Positions 8,888 to 17,610 of a stretch of 64,000 nt of DNA are shown in pieces; position 1 is the stretch's first letter; every line of letters begins with the position of its first letter. The position numbers and the translations under genes are program-made. Origin of the DNA: Afipia carboxidovorans OM5 (GTDB taxonomy: Bacteria; Pseudomonadota; Alphaproteobacteria; Rhizobiales; Xanthobacteraceae); NCBI RefSeq assembly GCF_000218565.1, contig NC_015684.1, positions 806,001 to 870,000 on the forward strand, read 5' to 3'. The notes below the pieces were generated by a model. It saw only the letters and a list, made by a program, of their open reading frames with translations. It ran no database searches and was not told the DNA's origin.

Positions 8888-10261
8888 ATGCGCGATGTTC
8901 AACCTCTCATTGCTCCCCGTTCCATTGCTGTGATCGGCGCCTCGACCAATACGGCAAAGTCCGGAGGCATTCTGTTCAGCAACCTCGTCAGCGGCGGCTT
9001 CAAGGGCGGGCTTTATCCGATCAATCCGAAGGCCACGGAAATCCTGGGCTGCAAGGCGTATCCGAGCCTCGCCGATGTGCCGGAGCCGGTGGACCTCGTT
9101 TATATCGTGCTGCCGAGCCAGCACATGGAAAGCTCCATCGTCCAGTGCGTCGAGGCGAAGGCGAAGGCCGCCTGCATCATCACCGCGGGCTTTGCGGAAG
9201 CGGGCCCCGAGGGCATCGCGCTGCAGGACAAGATTCGTGAGATCGGCCGCAAGGGCGGTTTGCTGATGGCCGGACCGAACACCATCGGCATGGTCAACAC
9301 CGATGTCCGGATGATGGGCAGCTTCGTCAATTTTCCGCGCTGGGAAGAGGGCGGCATTTCGCTATTCACCCAGACCGGCATTTTCACCGGCGCGGTGATG
9401 CGCCAGATCATGGACAGCGACGTCCAGCGCCCGCCGATTTCCAAGAGCATCGATGTCGGCAACAAGATCGACGTCGATGAACTCGACTTCCTGCACTTCG
9501 CTGAAAAGGATGAAGGCACCAAGGTCATCGGCTTCTACATCGAAAGCATCCGCGACCTGCCGGGCTTCGCTGCCAAGGTGAAGGAGATCAGCCGCACCAA
9601 GCCGGTGGTGATGCTGAAGCCGGGCCGGACCGCGTTCGGCAAGATGGCCTCTGCATGTCACACCGGTTCGCCGCCCTCCGACGACACTGAGGTCACTGCC
9701 GCGCTGAAGGGCAGCGGCATCCTGCGCGTCGACGACGAGGAGGAGTTCGTCAACGTGCTGCGCGCGCTGGCCTATCTGCCGCGCCCCAAGGGCCGTCGTC
9801 TCGGCATCGCGACGACAAGTGGCGCGCTCGGCGTCATCGCCAGCGACTATGCGTCCGATTTCGGTTTCGAGCTGGCGCAGTACAGTGAGGCGACGCTCAA
9901 CAAGATGGAGACGGTGTTTCCAGACTGGTTGAGAGCGGCCAATCCGTTCGATTTCTGGATCGGCATCGACGTCAAGGGGCCGCGCGAGGCGCACGAGATC
10001 GGCCTAGAGGCTGCGTTCGCCGACCCGAATGTCGACCTTGTTTTGTGCACGCTGTTGGCGCCGCCGAACGCGGACTTCCCGGAGATGGGCGCTCTGCTGC
10101 GCCGCCTGCGCGAGACCTACGACAAGCCGGTCGCGCTCGTGCTCTATGGCAGCGCCGCGGCGCGCTGGACCCAGGAAATCGAAGGCGCCGGAATTCCGGT
10201 GTTCTCGAACGTGCGGGCCGGTGTGCGGACGCTGTCGCTGATTGCTCAGGAGCCTGCCTGA
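8888..10261 (+). CDS. ADP-forming acyl-CoA synthetase alpha part (CoA-binding/ligase domains)
   Basis: 457 residues. The N-terminal CoA-binding Rossmann domain (PRSIAVIGASTN) is followed by two succinyl-CoA-ligase-like domains. The phosphohistidine of the NDP-forming acyl-CoA synthetase superfamily is probably His258 in SACHTGS. The ATP-grasp (beta) domain that is usually fused or encoded next door is missing from this protein and from the rest of the window. It may pair with a beta subunit encoded elsewhere or act without ATP, for example as a CoA carrier or CoA-ester lyase. It lies between the MDR dehydrogenase and the GntR regulator on the same strand and probably works on the same acid as the CoA-transferase. 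Confidence 0.85.
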   Translation: MRDVQPLIAPRSIAVIGASTNTAKSGGILFSNLVSGGFKGGLYPINPKATEILGCKAYPSLADVPEPVDLVYIVLPSQHMESSIVQCVEAKAKAACIITAGFAEAGPEGIALQDKIREIGRKGGLLMAGPNTIGMVNTDVRMMGSFVNFPRWEEGGISLFTQTGIFTGAVMRQIMDSDVQRPPISKSIDVGNKIDVDELDFLHFAEKDEGTKVIGFYIESIRDLPGFAAKVKEISRTKPVVMLKPGRTAFGKMASACHTGSPPSDDTEVTAALKGSGILRVDDEEEFVNVLRALAYLPRPKGRRLGIATTSGALGVIASDYASDFGFELAQYSEATLNKMETVFPDWLRAANPFDFWIGIDVKGPREAHEIGLEAAFADPNVDLVLCTLLAPPNADFPEMGALLRRLRETYDKPVALVLYGSAAARWTQEIEGAGIPVFSNVRAGVRTLSLIAQEPA

Positions 10262-10327
10262 GCAAGATACGCGTTTGCAGGGAAGCCGGATGAGGATATC
10301 TACTCTAAGGGAATCGCAGGAACGACC

Positions 10328-11056
10328 TTGGCAGTCCAAACTCAAAAACGCCGCTTCCAGAAAAACGAGCGCCCCAAGCCGGAAGGGCTGGAGGGCGTTG
10401 CGCGGAATCCGGGCGAGGCGCTGGGAGACTTCGCCGCGCGGATTCTGCGCGAGGCGATCCGCACCGGAAAGCTTCGCCCCGGTGGGCATCTGCGGGAAGC
10501 CGATTTCGCGGACTGGCTGGGAATCAGCCGCACGCCGGTGCGTGAGGCATTTCACACCATGATCTCCGAGGGCCTCCTTGTGGCGGGCCCCTGGAATGGC
10601 GCGAAGGTTGCCGAACTCGACAACCAGCAACTGGTCGAGCTTTATGCCGTGCGCGAAGTGCTGGAAGGCGCGGCAGCGAGCTTCGCCGCCATGCATGCAT
10701 CGCGTGCCGAGATTGAGAACCTGTTTCGAATTGCCGAGCAGGAAGCGGCGTCCGCCGACGATCCGGACAGGCTGGTACAGATCAATTCGGATCTACACTC
10801 GGCGATCTATGAGGCGTCACACAACCGCTATCTGCTGCGCTCGCTGCATTCGGTTGTCGATACGCTGGGGCTTGTCCGCCACTCATCCTTTGTTCTGAAG
10901 GGCAGCATCGAGCAGGCGCGTCAGGAGCATCTCGGCATTCTCGAAGCAATCCGGGCCGGTGACGCGGCGCTTGCGGGGCAGCGCGCGCGCGAGCATGTCG
11001 GCAATGCGCTCGTGCTGCGGCTCGAGCTTCAGCGGATGTCGTCGTCATCTAAATAG
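10328..11056 (+). CDS. GntR family transcriptional regulator, FCD domain
   Basis: 242-residue regulator with an N-terminal winged helix-turn-helix (about residues 38-92, including READFADWLGISRTPVREAF) and a C-terminal all-helical FCD ligand-binding domain, which often binds organic acids through a metal. The start is TTG at 10328, five bases after AGGAA. It ends the accessory catabolic region and probably controls the divergent CoA-transferase/dehydrogenase promoter. The adjacent cbb3 oxidase genes are convergent, with only 25 bases between. Confidence 0.9.
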   Translation: MAVQTQKRRFQKNERPKPEGLEGVARNPGEALGDFAARILREAIRTGKLRPGGHLREADFADWLGISRTPVREAFHTMISEGLLVAGPWNGAKVAELDNQQLVELYAVREVLEGAAASFAAMHASRAEIENLFRIAEQEAASADDPDRLVQINSDLHSAIYEASHNRYLLRSLHSVVDTLGLVRHSSFVLKGSIEQARQEHLGILEAIRAGDAALAGQRAREHVGNALVLRLELQRMSSSSK

Positions 11057-11081
11057 ACTTCGACAGGAGCGGGACTGCGCC

Positions 11082-11246
11082 TCAGTGGCTCCCGGCCTTG
11101 CCGTCGGAGTCGTTGTCGAGCAGAACCCGCTCGCCCGCGCCCTCGAGGTCCTCGTACTGGCCGCTCTGCAGCGCCCAGAGGAAGGCGGCAAGGCTCACAC
11201 ATCCGAAAACCAGCGACACCGGGATCAGATAGACGAGGGCGTTCAT
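11082..11246 (-). CDS. ccoS: cbb3 oxidase maturation protein CcoS
   Basis: 54-residue single-helix membrane protein (MNALVYLIPVSLVFGCVSLAA at the start) with the CcoS hallmark WALQSGQYEDLEGAGERVL. CcoS is needed for insertion of copper and heme cofactors into CcoN. It is the last gene of the cco set and follows ccoH by only 43 bases; in most rhizobia the copper ATPase gene ccoI lies between them. The start follows GGAGGGAG on the minus strand. Confidence 0.9.
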   Translation of the reverse strand: MNALVYLIPVSLVFGCVSLAAFLWALQSGQYEDLEGAGERVLLDNDSDGKAGSH

Positions 11247-11289
11247 GCGCTCCCTCCTATCAATGAGCGATCGATGAGCACGCAGCCGG

Positions 11290-11787
11290 TCACTTGATCG
11301 CTCCGTTGAGAAGCGTGAGCCGGCGCGTGTCGCGGTAGGGATGTTCGCGGTTCGCGACATCGGTGTGGATCTCGACGATCCACATGCCGTCGCGCACATC
11401 GACCGGTGCGGCCAGCGAGCCGTCCGCTTGCGGAGTCAACGTCACATTTTGATCTTCGGACGCGTAAGCCGGGCGGCGGAAGTTCGCGGTCGCGCGCTTG
11501 GCCGCAACCACATTGCCGACGCTGTCGAGCAGACGATAGCTCACCTTGCCATCGGCAATGACGAGGTCCGATTTCCAGTGAAGAGCCGCCTGCGCGCGAC
11601 CCTCCGCCGCCTTCTCGTTGAACTTCTGGCTTGCGATATAAGTGTTTTCGACAACGAAGCCGGTCCAGCTCGAACGGGCGAGCAGCGCCATCGTCAGGTT
11701 CACGACGATGACGACCGAGAAGAACGCCACCAGCATGGCCAGCACATGCCAGCCCGTCAGCTCGCGTTTCCGGTCTGCCATGTTCAT
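11290..11787 (-). CDS. ccoH: FixH/CcoH family protein
   Basis: 165-residue membrane-anchored assembly factor of cbb3 oxidase. It has one N-terminal helix (about residues 14-38) and a periplasmic beta-rich FixH domain ending with GMWIVEIHTDVANREHPYRD. It overlaps the end of ccoG by four bases (ATGA), showing translational coupling. CcoH stays attached to the oxidase and stabilises CcoN. Downstream, ccoS follows directly without ccoI. Confidence 0.92.
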   Translation of the reverse strand: MNMADRKRELTGWHVLAMLVAFFSVVIVVNLTMALLARSSWTGFVVENTYIASQKFNEKAAEGRAQAALHWKSDLVIADGKVSYRLLDSVGNVVAAKRATANFRRPAYASEDQNVTLTPQADGSLAAPVDVRDGMWIVEIHTDVANREHPYRDTRRLTLLNGAIK

Positions 11788-13343
11788 TTCCCTGTCTCCG
11801 GTGCGTCGAAGGTCGCCTCATAGCGATCGCTTTCGTGGCTCGACTTGTCCTCGACCACGAACGTGAAGTGCTGCCTGGAGCTTGCGATGTTCTCGCGCGG
11901 CTGGCGTACGTAAACCTTGAGCGTCTTGAGTTTGTCCGGTTCAACCTCGACCACGAAGGAGCGTTCCACGTGCTGATCCATGCCGACGACGCTCATGTCC
12001 GCGCCCGGCAGGTTCTGCATCGTCACGGTGATCGTGCGTGGCTCCGGGATCATGTTGAGAAGCTTGATGGTGTAGCCGTTGCGGATCGAGCCGTCGGAGA
12101 GCACGACGAACTGCGGGTTGCGGTCTGCCAGCACGTTGACCTGCAAGCGGTCACGCGTCAGCAGCGCATAGAGAAGGCCAAGTCCGACCAGCGTCCATGC
12201 CGCGAGATAGATCAGTGTGCGCGGACCCATCAGCTTCTTCAGATGGAAGGTGGCGACCTTGTCCGACAGCCTGCCATTGGCGTCGTGCACGCGCCGCGGA
12301 TCGATCGTGGAGGTGCCGCCGGCGGTCGCGAGCGCCATGTTGGCCTGATATTCCGCGAGCGTCGCGTACGAGATAAGCCCGCGCTCCCGGCCGATCTTGT
12401 CCATGACGCTGTTGCACGCGTCGATGCACAGCGCGCAGGTGATGCATTCGAGCTGCTGGCCGTCGCGAATGTCGATGCCCATCGGACAGACGGCGACGCA
12501 GGCGTTGCAATCGACGCAATCGCCGACAGCCTGTCCTGCGGCAGCGGCCTTCTTGGCGTGCCGCGAGCGCGGCTCACCACGCCAGTCATTATAAGTGACG
12601 GTGAGCGAGTTCTCGTCGAGCATCGCTGCCTGAATGCGTGGCCACGGGCACATGTAGGTGCAGACCTGCTCGCGCATCAGCCCGCCGAACACGTAAGTGG
12701 TGCCGGTCAGGATCGCGATCGTGATGTAGGCGACCGGCTCGGCGTGGCCCGTCACCAGATTGCGCAGCAGCGTCGGGGCGTCCGCGAAGTAGAAGATCCA
12801 CGCGCCGCCGGTCAGCACGGCGATGATCAACCAGATCAGGTGCTTGGTCACGCGCTTGATGAGCTTGCCGGCCGACCACGGCGCGGCATCGAGCTTGATG
12901 CGGGCGTTGCGGTCGCCTTCGACGGCGCGCTCGATCACCAGAAACAGGTCCACCCACACGGTCTGCGGGCAGGTGTAGCCGCACCAGGCGCGCCCGACCG
13001 TCGAAGTCACGAGGAACAGCCCGAAGCCCGCCATGATGAGGAGGCCGGCGACGAAGTAGAATTCCTGCGGCCAGATTTCGATCGGGAAGAAATAGAAGCG
13101 CCGGTTGGCGAGATCGACCAGCACGCCCTGATCGGGCGCGTAGGGACCACGATTCCAGCGCAGCCACGGCGTCAGATAGTAGATGCCGAGGGTGATCAGC
13201 ATCACGATCCACTTGAAGCGCCGGAAGCTGCCTTCGGCTCGCTTGGGGAAGACCTTCTTGCGAGCCGCGTAGAGCGGCTGACGCATGCGCGCCGAGTTTA
13301 CGGCCGTCGCGTCAAATGTTTCGATCTCCGGCGTGTCGAGCAT
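11784..13343 (-). CDS. ccoG: cbb3 oxidase accessory iron-sulfur protein CcoG/FixG
   Basis: 519 residues. It has membrane helices in the N-terminal half, a two-cluster ferredoxin-like cysteine region at about residues 276-312 (DCVDCNACVAVCPMGID, then ECITCALCIDAC), and a C-terminal immunoglobulin-like domain. In related bacteria CcoG reduces Cu(II) for cbb3 assembly. It follows ccoP after 117 bases and overlaps ccoH. The pairs CGYTC (residues 121-125) and CTYMC, embedded in the membrane part, are also family features. Confidence 0.95.
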   Translation of the reverse strand: MLDTPEIETFDATAVNSARMRQPLYAARKKVFPKRAEGSFRRFKWIVMLITLGIYYLTPWLRWNRGPYAPDQGVLVDLANRRFYFFPIEIWPQEFYFVAGLLIMAGFGLFLVTSTVGRAWCGYTCPQTVWVDLFLVIERAVEGDRNARIKLDAAPWSAGKLIKRVTKHLIWLIIAVLTGGAWIFYFADAPTLLRNLVTGHAEPVAYITIAILTGTTYVFGGLMREQVCTYMCPWPRIQAAMLDENSLTVTYNDWRGEPRSRHAKKAAAAGQAVGDCVDCNACVAVCPMGIDIRDGQQLECITCALCIDACNSVMDKIGRERGLISYATLAEYQANMALATAGGTSTIDPRRVHDANGRLSDKVATFHLKKLMGPRTLIYLAAWTLVGLGLLYALLTRDRLQVNVLADRNPQFVVLSDGSIRNGYTIKLLNMIPEPRTITVTMQNLPGADMSVVGMDQHVERSFVVEVEPDKLKTLKVYVRQPRENIASSRQHFTFVVEDKSSHESDRYEATFDAPETGK

Positions 13344-13460
13344 TGCAATCGTCTCCCGCAGCGCTCTTCTGAAACGCCGGTCTCACTTCTGATGCCAACG
13401 CCGGGACCCGGCACGATCCGGTCAATCCGGGCGTGTCGGTGTCGGCACTAGCATGGCCGT

Positions 13461-14330
13461 TTATTCGCCACCTCCGAGCGAGTGGACGTAAACGGTCAAT
13501 TCCTTCACGGCGGTGTCGCCGAGACGTACGCCCCAGGCTGGCATCACGCCGTGCTTCGGCGCCTTGATCTGCGCGGCGATGGCCGCCGGCGTCGAGCCGT
13601 AGAACCAGATCGCATCCGTCAGGTTCGGCGCGCCGACCTCTTGATTGCCCTTGCCTTCGTCGCCGTGGCAGGAGCTGCAGTTCTGCGCGTAAAGCTCCTT
13701 GCCGGCGGCGATATCGGTTGCGCTGGTGTCGCCGGCCTTGCCCGATAGCGAGGCGACATAATTTGCGACCTGGGTGATTTCCTGCGGCTTCAGCATGTCG
13801 CCGAACGCCGGCATTTCCGACACCCGGGTGTTGGAATCTTCAGTGAAACGGATGCCGTGCGCGATGGTCTGCTGAATGTCCTGCGGCTTGCCACCCCACA
13901 GCCATACGTCGTCGTTGAGATTTGGATAGCCGGGCGAGCCCTGTGCGCCGGAGCCGTGACACTGCACGCAGTTGACCTTGAACGCTGCCGCGCCCGCCGC
14001 CGCCGCAAAGGTGCGCAGCTTGTCGTCGGCCAGAATCTCGGTGACCGACTTCGACGCAATGGCCGCGATGTAGTCGGCCTTGGCCGCGTTCGCCGCGGCG
14101 AACTCCGCCTTCATCTCGCTACGGCTGGAATAGCCGAGGAGGCCGGTCGTCGCCGTGCTGATGAGAGGCCAGGCCGGATAGGCGATCACGTACGCGCCCG
14201 CCCACACGATGGTCGCGTAGTAGATGATCAGCCACCAGCGCGGCATCGGATTGTCGAGTTCCTTGATGCCGTCCCACTCGTGGCCGGTGGTGGAGACGCC
14301 GGAAAACTCGTCGATCTGCTTTTCGCTCAT
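13461..14330 (-). CDS. ccoP: cbb3 cytochrome c oxidase subunit III, diheme cytochrome c
   Basis: 289 residues: an N-terminal cytoplasmic part, one membrane helix (about residues 31-58) and two periplasmic cytochrome c domains. The heme c motifs are CVQCH (121-125) and CSSCH (218-222). The axial methionines are probably in SEMPAFGDM and GVMPAWG. It passes electrons from soluble cytochromes or the bc1 complex to CcoO and CcoN. Its start overlaps the ccoQ stop by the ATGA arrangement. Length and domain order are normal for FixP. Confidence 0.97.
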   Translation of the reverse strand: MSEKQIDEFSGVSTTGHEWDGIKELDNPMPRWWLIIYYATIVWAGAYVIAYPAWPLISTATTGLLGYSSRSEMKAEFAAANAAKADYIAAIASKSVTEILADDKLRTFAAAAGAAAFKVNCVQCHGSGAQGSPGYPNLNDDVWLWGGKPQDIQQTIAHGIRFTEDSNTRVSEMPAFGDMLKPQEITQVANYVASLSGKAGDTSATDIAAGKELYAQNCSSCHGDEGKGNQEVGAPNLTDAIWFYGSTPAAIAAQIKAPKHGVMPAWGVRLGDTAVKELTVYVHSLGGGE

Positions 14331-14485
14331 TGTGCGTCGTCCTTGAAGGGAATGCTGGCGGCGTCATCGGCGAGAGCGCGGCTGCCCGGGCGGAAGGCGA
14401 AGATCACGGCGCCAATGAAGAACAGCGCCATGCACAGGAGGCCCCAGCTATCGGCCATCAGCCGCATGGTGGTGTAGGTTTCCAT
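14327..14485 (-). CDS. ccoQ: cbb3 oxidase small subunit CcoQ/FixQ
   Basis: 52-residue single-helix subunit that begins METYTTMRLMADSWGLL and ends FKDDAQ; the helix covers about residues 12-31. It is a normal FixQ, which stabilises the ccoNOP complex. It overlaps ccoP by three bases (ATGA) and lies 11 bases after ccoO. An upstream AAGGAGG-like site supports the ATG at 14485. Confidence 0.93.
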   Translation of the reverse strand: METYTTMRLMADSWGLLCMALFFIGAVIFAFRPGSRALADDAASIPFKDDAQ

Positions 14486-14496
14486 CGCGGCCTCCT

Positions 14497-15228
14497 TTAG
14501 CGATAGCCGGCGGCTTCGTCGTAGGTCGAGAAATCGACCAGCGTGCCGAGCATCTGCAGGTAGGCGACAAGCGCGTCCATCTCGGTGAGGCGCTTCTTGT
14601 CGCCGTCGAAATCGGAGGCCTTCACCTTGGGATAGCGGGATTCGAGACCACTCGTATCCGCATCCGGATCGGCCTGCGCTCGCATATCCGCCGTGGCGTT
14701 GGCGATCATGTCGTCGGTGTAGGGCACGCCGACACGTTTGTTGGCGACGAGGTGTGCCTTGATCCCGCTGGTGTCGAGTGGCTTGTCCTTGAGGAAGGCG
14801 TAGCTCGGCATCACCGATTCAGGCACGACCGAACGCGGCTCGATCATGTGCTGGACATGCCATTCGTTCGAATAGCGCTGGCCAACTCGCGCGAGGTCGG
14901 GTCCGGTGCGCTTCGATCCCCACTGGAAGGAGTGATCGTACATCGACTCCGCCGCGAGACTGTAATGCCCGTAGCGTTCGACCTCATCGCGGAACGGACG
15001 GATCATCTGCGAGTGGCAGGCGTAGCAACCCTCGCGGACGTAGATGTTGCGCCCGGCGAGTTCGAGTGGCGTGTAGGGCCGCATGCCCTCGACCTTCTCG
15101 ACGGTGTTCTGCAGATAGAACAGCGGCGCGATCTCGACGATGCCGCCGACCGTGACCACGGCGAGCGAGGCGATCAGCAGCAGCGTCGCGTTCTTTTCGA
15201 GCTTGGAGTGGTTCTTCAGAATCGACAT
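14497..15228 (-). CDS. ccoO: cbb3 cytochrome c oxidase subunit II, monoheme cytochrome c
   Basis: 243 residues with one N-terminal membrane anchor and a periplasmic cytochrome c domain. The heme motif is CYACH at residues 68-72, followed by the typical SQMIRPFRDE. A methionine ligand is expected in the PESVMPSYAFL segment. It sits between ccoN and ccoQ in the standard order and relays electrons to CcoN. The length is normal. Confidence 0.97.
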   Translation of the reverse strand: MSILKNHSKLEKNATLLLIASLAVVTVGGIVEIAPLFYLQNTVEKVEGMRPYTPLELAGRNIYVREGCYACHSQMIRPFRDEVERYGHYSLAAESMYDHSFQWGSKRTGPDLARVGQRYSNEWHVQHMIEPRSVVPESVMPSYAFLKDKPLDTSGIKAHLVANKRVGVPYTDDMIANATADMRAQADPDADTSGLESRYPKVKASDFDGDKKRLTEMDALVAYLQMLGTLVDFSTYDEAAGYR

Positions 15229-15240
15229 GGACCGTATTCC

Positions 15241-16881
15241 TTACTCGGCAGGCTGTGCGGCGGCGCCAGGGGTCGGCAGCGCCATATCCATCGGCCGTTC
15301 GTCGCGCACGCGACCGCGGATGGTCTGATAGACGTTCCACGCCATCAGGAATCCGCCGGCGAGATAGAACACGCCGCCGGTGACGCGCATGACGTAATAG
15401 GGATGCATCGCGGCCACCGTTTCGGCGAACGAATAGACGAGGAAGCCCTGCTCATCGTATTCGCGCCACATCAGGCCTTGCATGATGCCGGACACCCACA
15501 TCGAGGCGGCGTAGAGCACGATGCCGAGCGTCGCGAGCCAGAAGTGCCAGTTGACCATGCGGATCGAGTAGAGCCGGTCGCGGCCCCACAGACGTGGCGC
15601 GAGGAAGTAGACGGCGGCAAAGGTGATCATGCCGTTCCAGCCCAGTGCACCGGCGTGAACGTGGGCGATGGTCCAGTCGGTGTAGTGCGAAAGCGAGTTG
15701 ACCGACTTGATCGACAGCATCGGGCCTTCGAATGTCGCCATGCCGTAGAAAGCCATGGCCGCCACCATCAGGCGCACGATCGGATCGGTGCGGATCTTGT
15801 CCCACGCACCCGACAGCGTCATCAGGCCGTTGATCATGCCGCCCCATGACGGCATCCACAGCATGATCGAGAACACCATGCCGAGCGTCTGCGCCCAGTC
15901 GGGCACGGCCGTGTAGTGCAGGTGGTGCGGGCCGGCCCAGATGTAGAGGAAGATGATCGACCAGAAGTGGACGATGGACAGGCGATACGAATAGATCGGC
16001 CGGTTCACCTGCTTCGGCACGAAGTAGTACATCATCGCGAGGAACGGCACGGTCAGGAAGAACGCGACCGCGTTATGGCCGTACCACCACTGCGTCACCG
16101 CATCCTGCACGCCCGCGAAAGCCGAATAGCTTTTCGAGCCGGCGATCGAGACCGGGATCGCCATGTTGTTGATCACATGCAGCATCGCGATGGTGATGAT
16201 GAACGACAGGTAGAACCAGTTCGCGACGTAGATGTGCGGTTCGCGCCGCCGCAGCAGCGTGCCCATGAACACGATGAGATACGCGACCCAGACGATGGTG
16301 AGCCACAGATCGACGTACCATTCGGGTTCGGCGTATTCGCGCGACTGCGTGATGCCGAGCAAATAGCCCGTCGCCGCCATGATGATGAAGAACTGGTAGC
16401 CCCAGAACACGAACCAGACGAGGTCGCCGCCGAACAGGCGGACGCGGCAGGTGCGCTGGACGACATAAAAGGAGGTCGCGATCAGGGCGTTGCCGCCGAA
16501 CGCGAAGATAACCGCGGAGGTGTGCAGCGGGCGGACGCGGCCGAAATTCAGCAAAGGCTCGAAATTGAGGTCGGGGAAGGCGAGTTGCACGGCGATGAAC
16601 ACGCCGGCCAGAAAGCCGATGACGCCCCAGAACACGGTGGCGATCATGCCGTAGCGGATCGGCTCGTCCATATAGGTCGTATCGTCGACAGGGGGCTCCG
16701 GCGTGAAGCTTGTCTTGCGCATCAGAGCAATCGTGAAGGCCACGAGCACGAAGAACGCGATCCACATATGCTGCTGGAACGGCTCATCGACCGCAAAAGC
16801 GGCGCCCATAAATGTGAGGTAGCACAGCGCTCCAGCGAGGATGATCCCCTGGCCGTATTTCATGGAGTGGTCCCCTGACAT
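15241..16881 (-). CDS. ccoN: cbb3 cytochrome c oxidase catalytic subunit I
   Basis: 546-residue polytopic heme-copper oxidase subunit of the C family. Twelve or so helices are evident, with histidine ligands in HTSAVIFAFGGNAL, WWYGHNAVAFFLT, GPHHLHYTAVP and HVHAGALGWNG. It reduces O2 to water with high affinity and pumps protons. It is the first gene of the operon, so its promoter region carries the FixK/FNR box at 16953-16966. A normal start ATG follows GGGGACC on the minus strand. Confidence 0.97.
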   Translation of the reverse strand: MSGDHSMKYGQGIILAGALCYLTFMGAAFAVDEPFQQHMWIAFFVLVAFTIALMRKTSFTPEPPVDDTTYMDEPIRYGMIATVFWGVIGFLAGVFIAVQLAFPDLNFEPLLNFGRVRPLHTSAVIFAFGGNALIATSFYVVQRTCRVRLFGGDLVWFVFWGYQFFIIMAATGYLLGITQSREYAEPEWYVDLWLTIVWVAYLIVFMGTLLRRREPHIYVANWFYLSFIITIAMLHVINNMAIPVSIAGSKSYSAFAGVQDAVTQWWYGHNAVAFFLTVPFLAMMYYFVPKQVNRPIYSYRLSIVHFWSIIFLYIWAGPHHLHYTAVPDWAQTLGMVFSIMLWMPSWGGMINGLMTLSGAWDKIRTDPIVRLMVAAMAFYGMATFEGPMLSIKSVNSLSHYTDWTIAHVHAGALGWNGMITFAAVYFLAPRLWGRDRLYSIRMVNWHFWLATLGIVLYAASMWVSGIMQGLMWREYDEQGFLVYSFAETVAAMHPYYVMRVTGGVFYLAGGFLMAWNVYQTIRGRVRDERPMDMALPTPGAAAQPAE

Positions 16882-16952
16882 GATTCACGAAGGCCGGCGC
16901 CTTCAGGCGCCGACCTTGTAGCGACGTTCTTCGTGTTTTGCGAACGGATGCG

Positions 16953-16966
16953 TTGATTCAAGTCAA
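16953..16966 (-). promoter_or_regulatory. FixK/FNR-type box upstream of ccoN
   Basis: TTGATTCAAGTCAA matches the FNR/FixK consensus TTGA-N6-TCAA in all eight defined bases. Its centre is about 78 bases upstream of the ccoN start. If it works as a class II site near -41, transcription would start at about 16919. This fits oxygen-responsive control of the fixNOQP operon by FixK2-type regulators in rhizobia. Confidence 0.75.
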
Positions 16967-17610
16967 GTCGCAGAAAACCCGCTCGCATTGGGCTGAATGT
17001 ATCCACATTTGCCGATGGATCGTCCGTCTCGGAAGTCCGCGCGGCTCATACGATATATCGGGTGAGAACGTCGGTTCGTTGACGGATTCGGTTGAAAGTT
17101 CGCCGATTTGCTGCGAGCCGGAGAAATATCGGAGCGGATATAGCAGCGATGCGCGATGAATCGCGTCGGTGCGACATAAAGCGACATGGCGTATTGGCGG
17201 AGACGATACTTTCTCGCCCTTGAGAGTGTCTCTTGGTTTTCCCGACTGGTGAGACGACGTTGCGATGGATGTCTGCAGCACCTTCGTTGCCGACCAGCGT
17301 ATCGAATCGAAAAAAACGCGACCATTGCTGATGCGCGGGGCTTCCCGATCTGCCCATGAAAGCTAACAGGCCGGCCCCCGGCCCGCGCTGCGGATACGCA
17401 GGAGCCCAAAGCTCTTACCCAATGCTCTTAAAAGGCTCTCGATCTCGATTGAGGTTGCCGCCAGCCTGTGCGGTCCCGACTCGGCTCATCCCGTCTCAAC
17501 GGGTGCCGGCCAATCGCTGAGGCGATCCAGGCTGCCATTGAGGCTACCCGGAGCGACCCGGCGACACAAAATGCCGTCAGATCTTATGTAAGATATTGAA
17601 ATATAAGGGG
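16967..17610. other. long intergenic region without a convincing gene
   Basis: About 640 bases between the FixK box and tRNA-Leu. Open frames of 60-150 codons exist on both strands, but none shows a recognisable domain, a good ribosome site or gene-like composition. The part next to the tRNA is AT-richer (17580-17607), as expected for flanks of a stable RNA gene. No integrase fragment or repeated tRNA end that would mark an integration site was seen. Confidence 0.5.

Noticed and set aside
16967..17610. Integrated element at the tRNA-Leu gene
   Set aside because: No integrase, no repeated tRNA 3' end and no change in composition of neighbouring genes.
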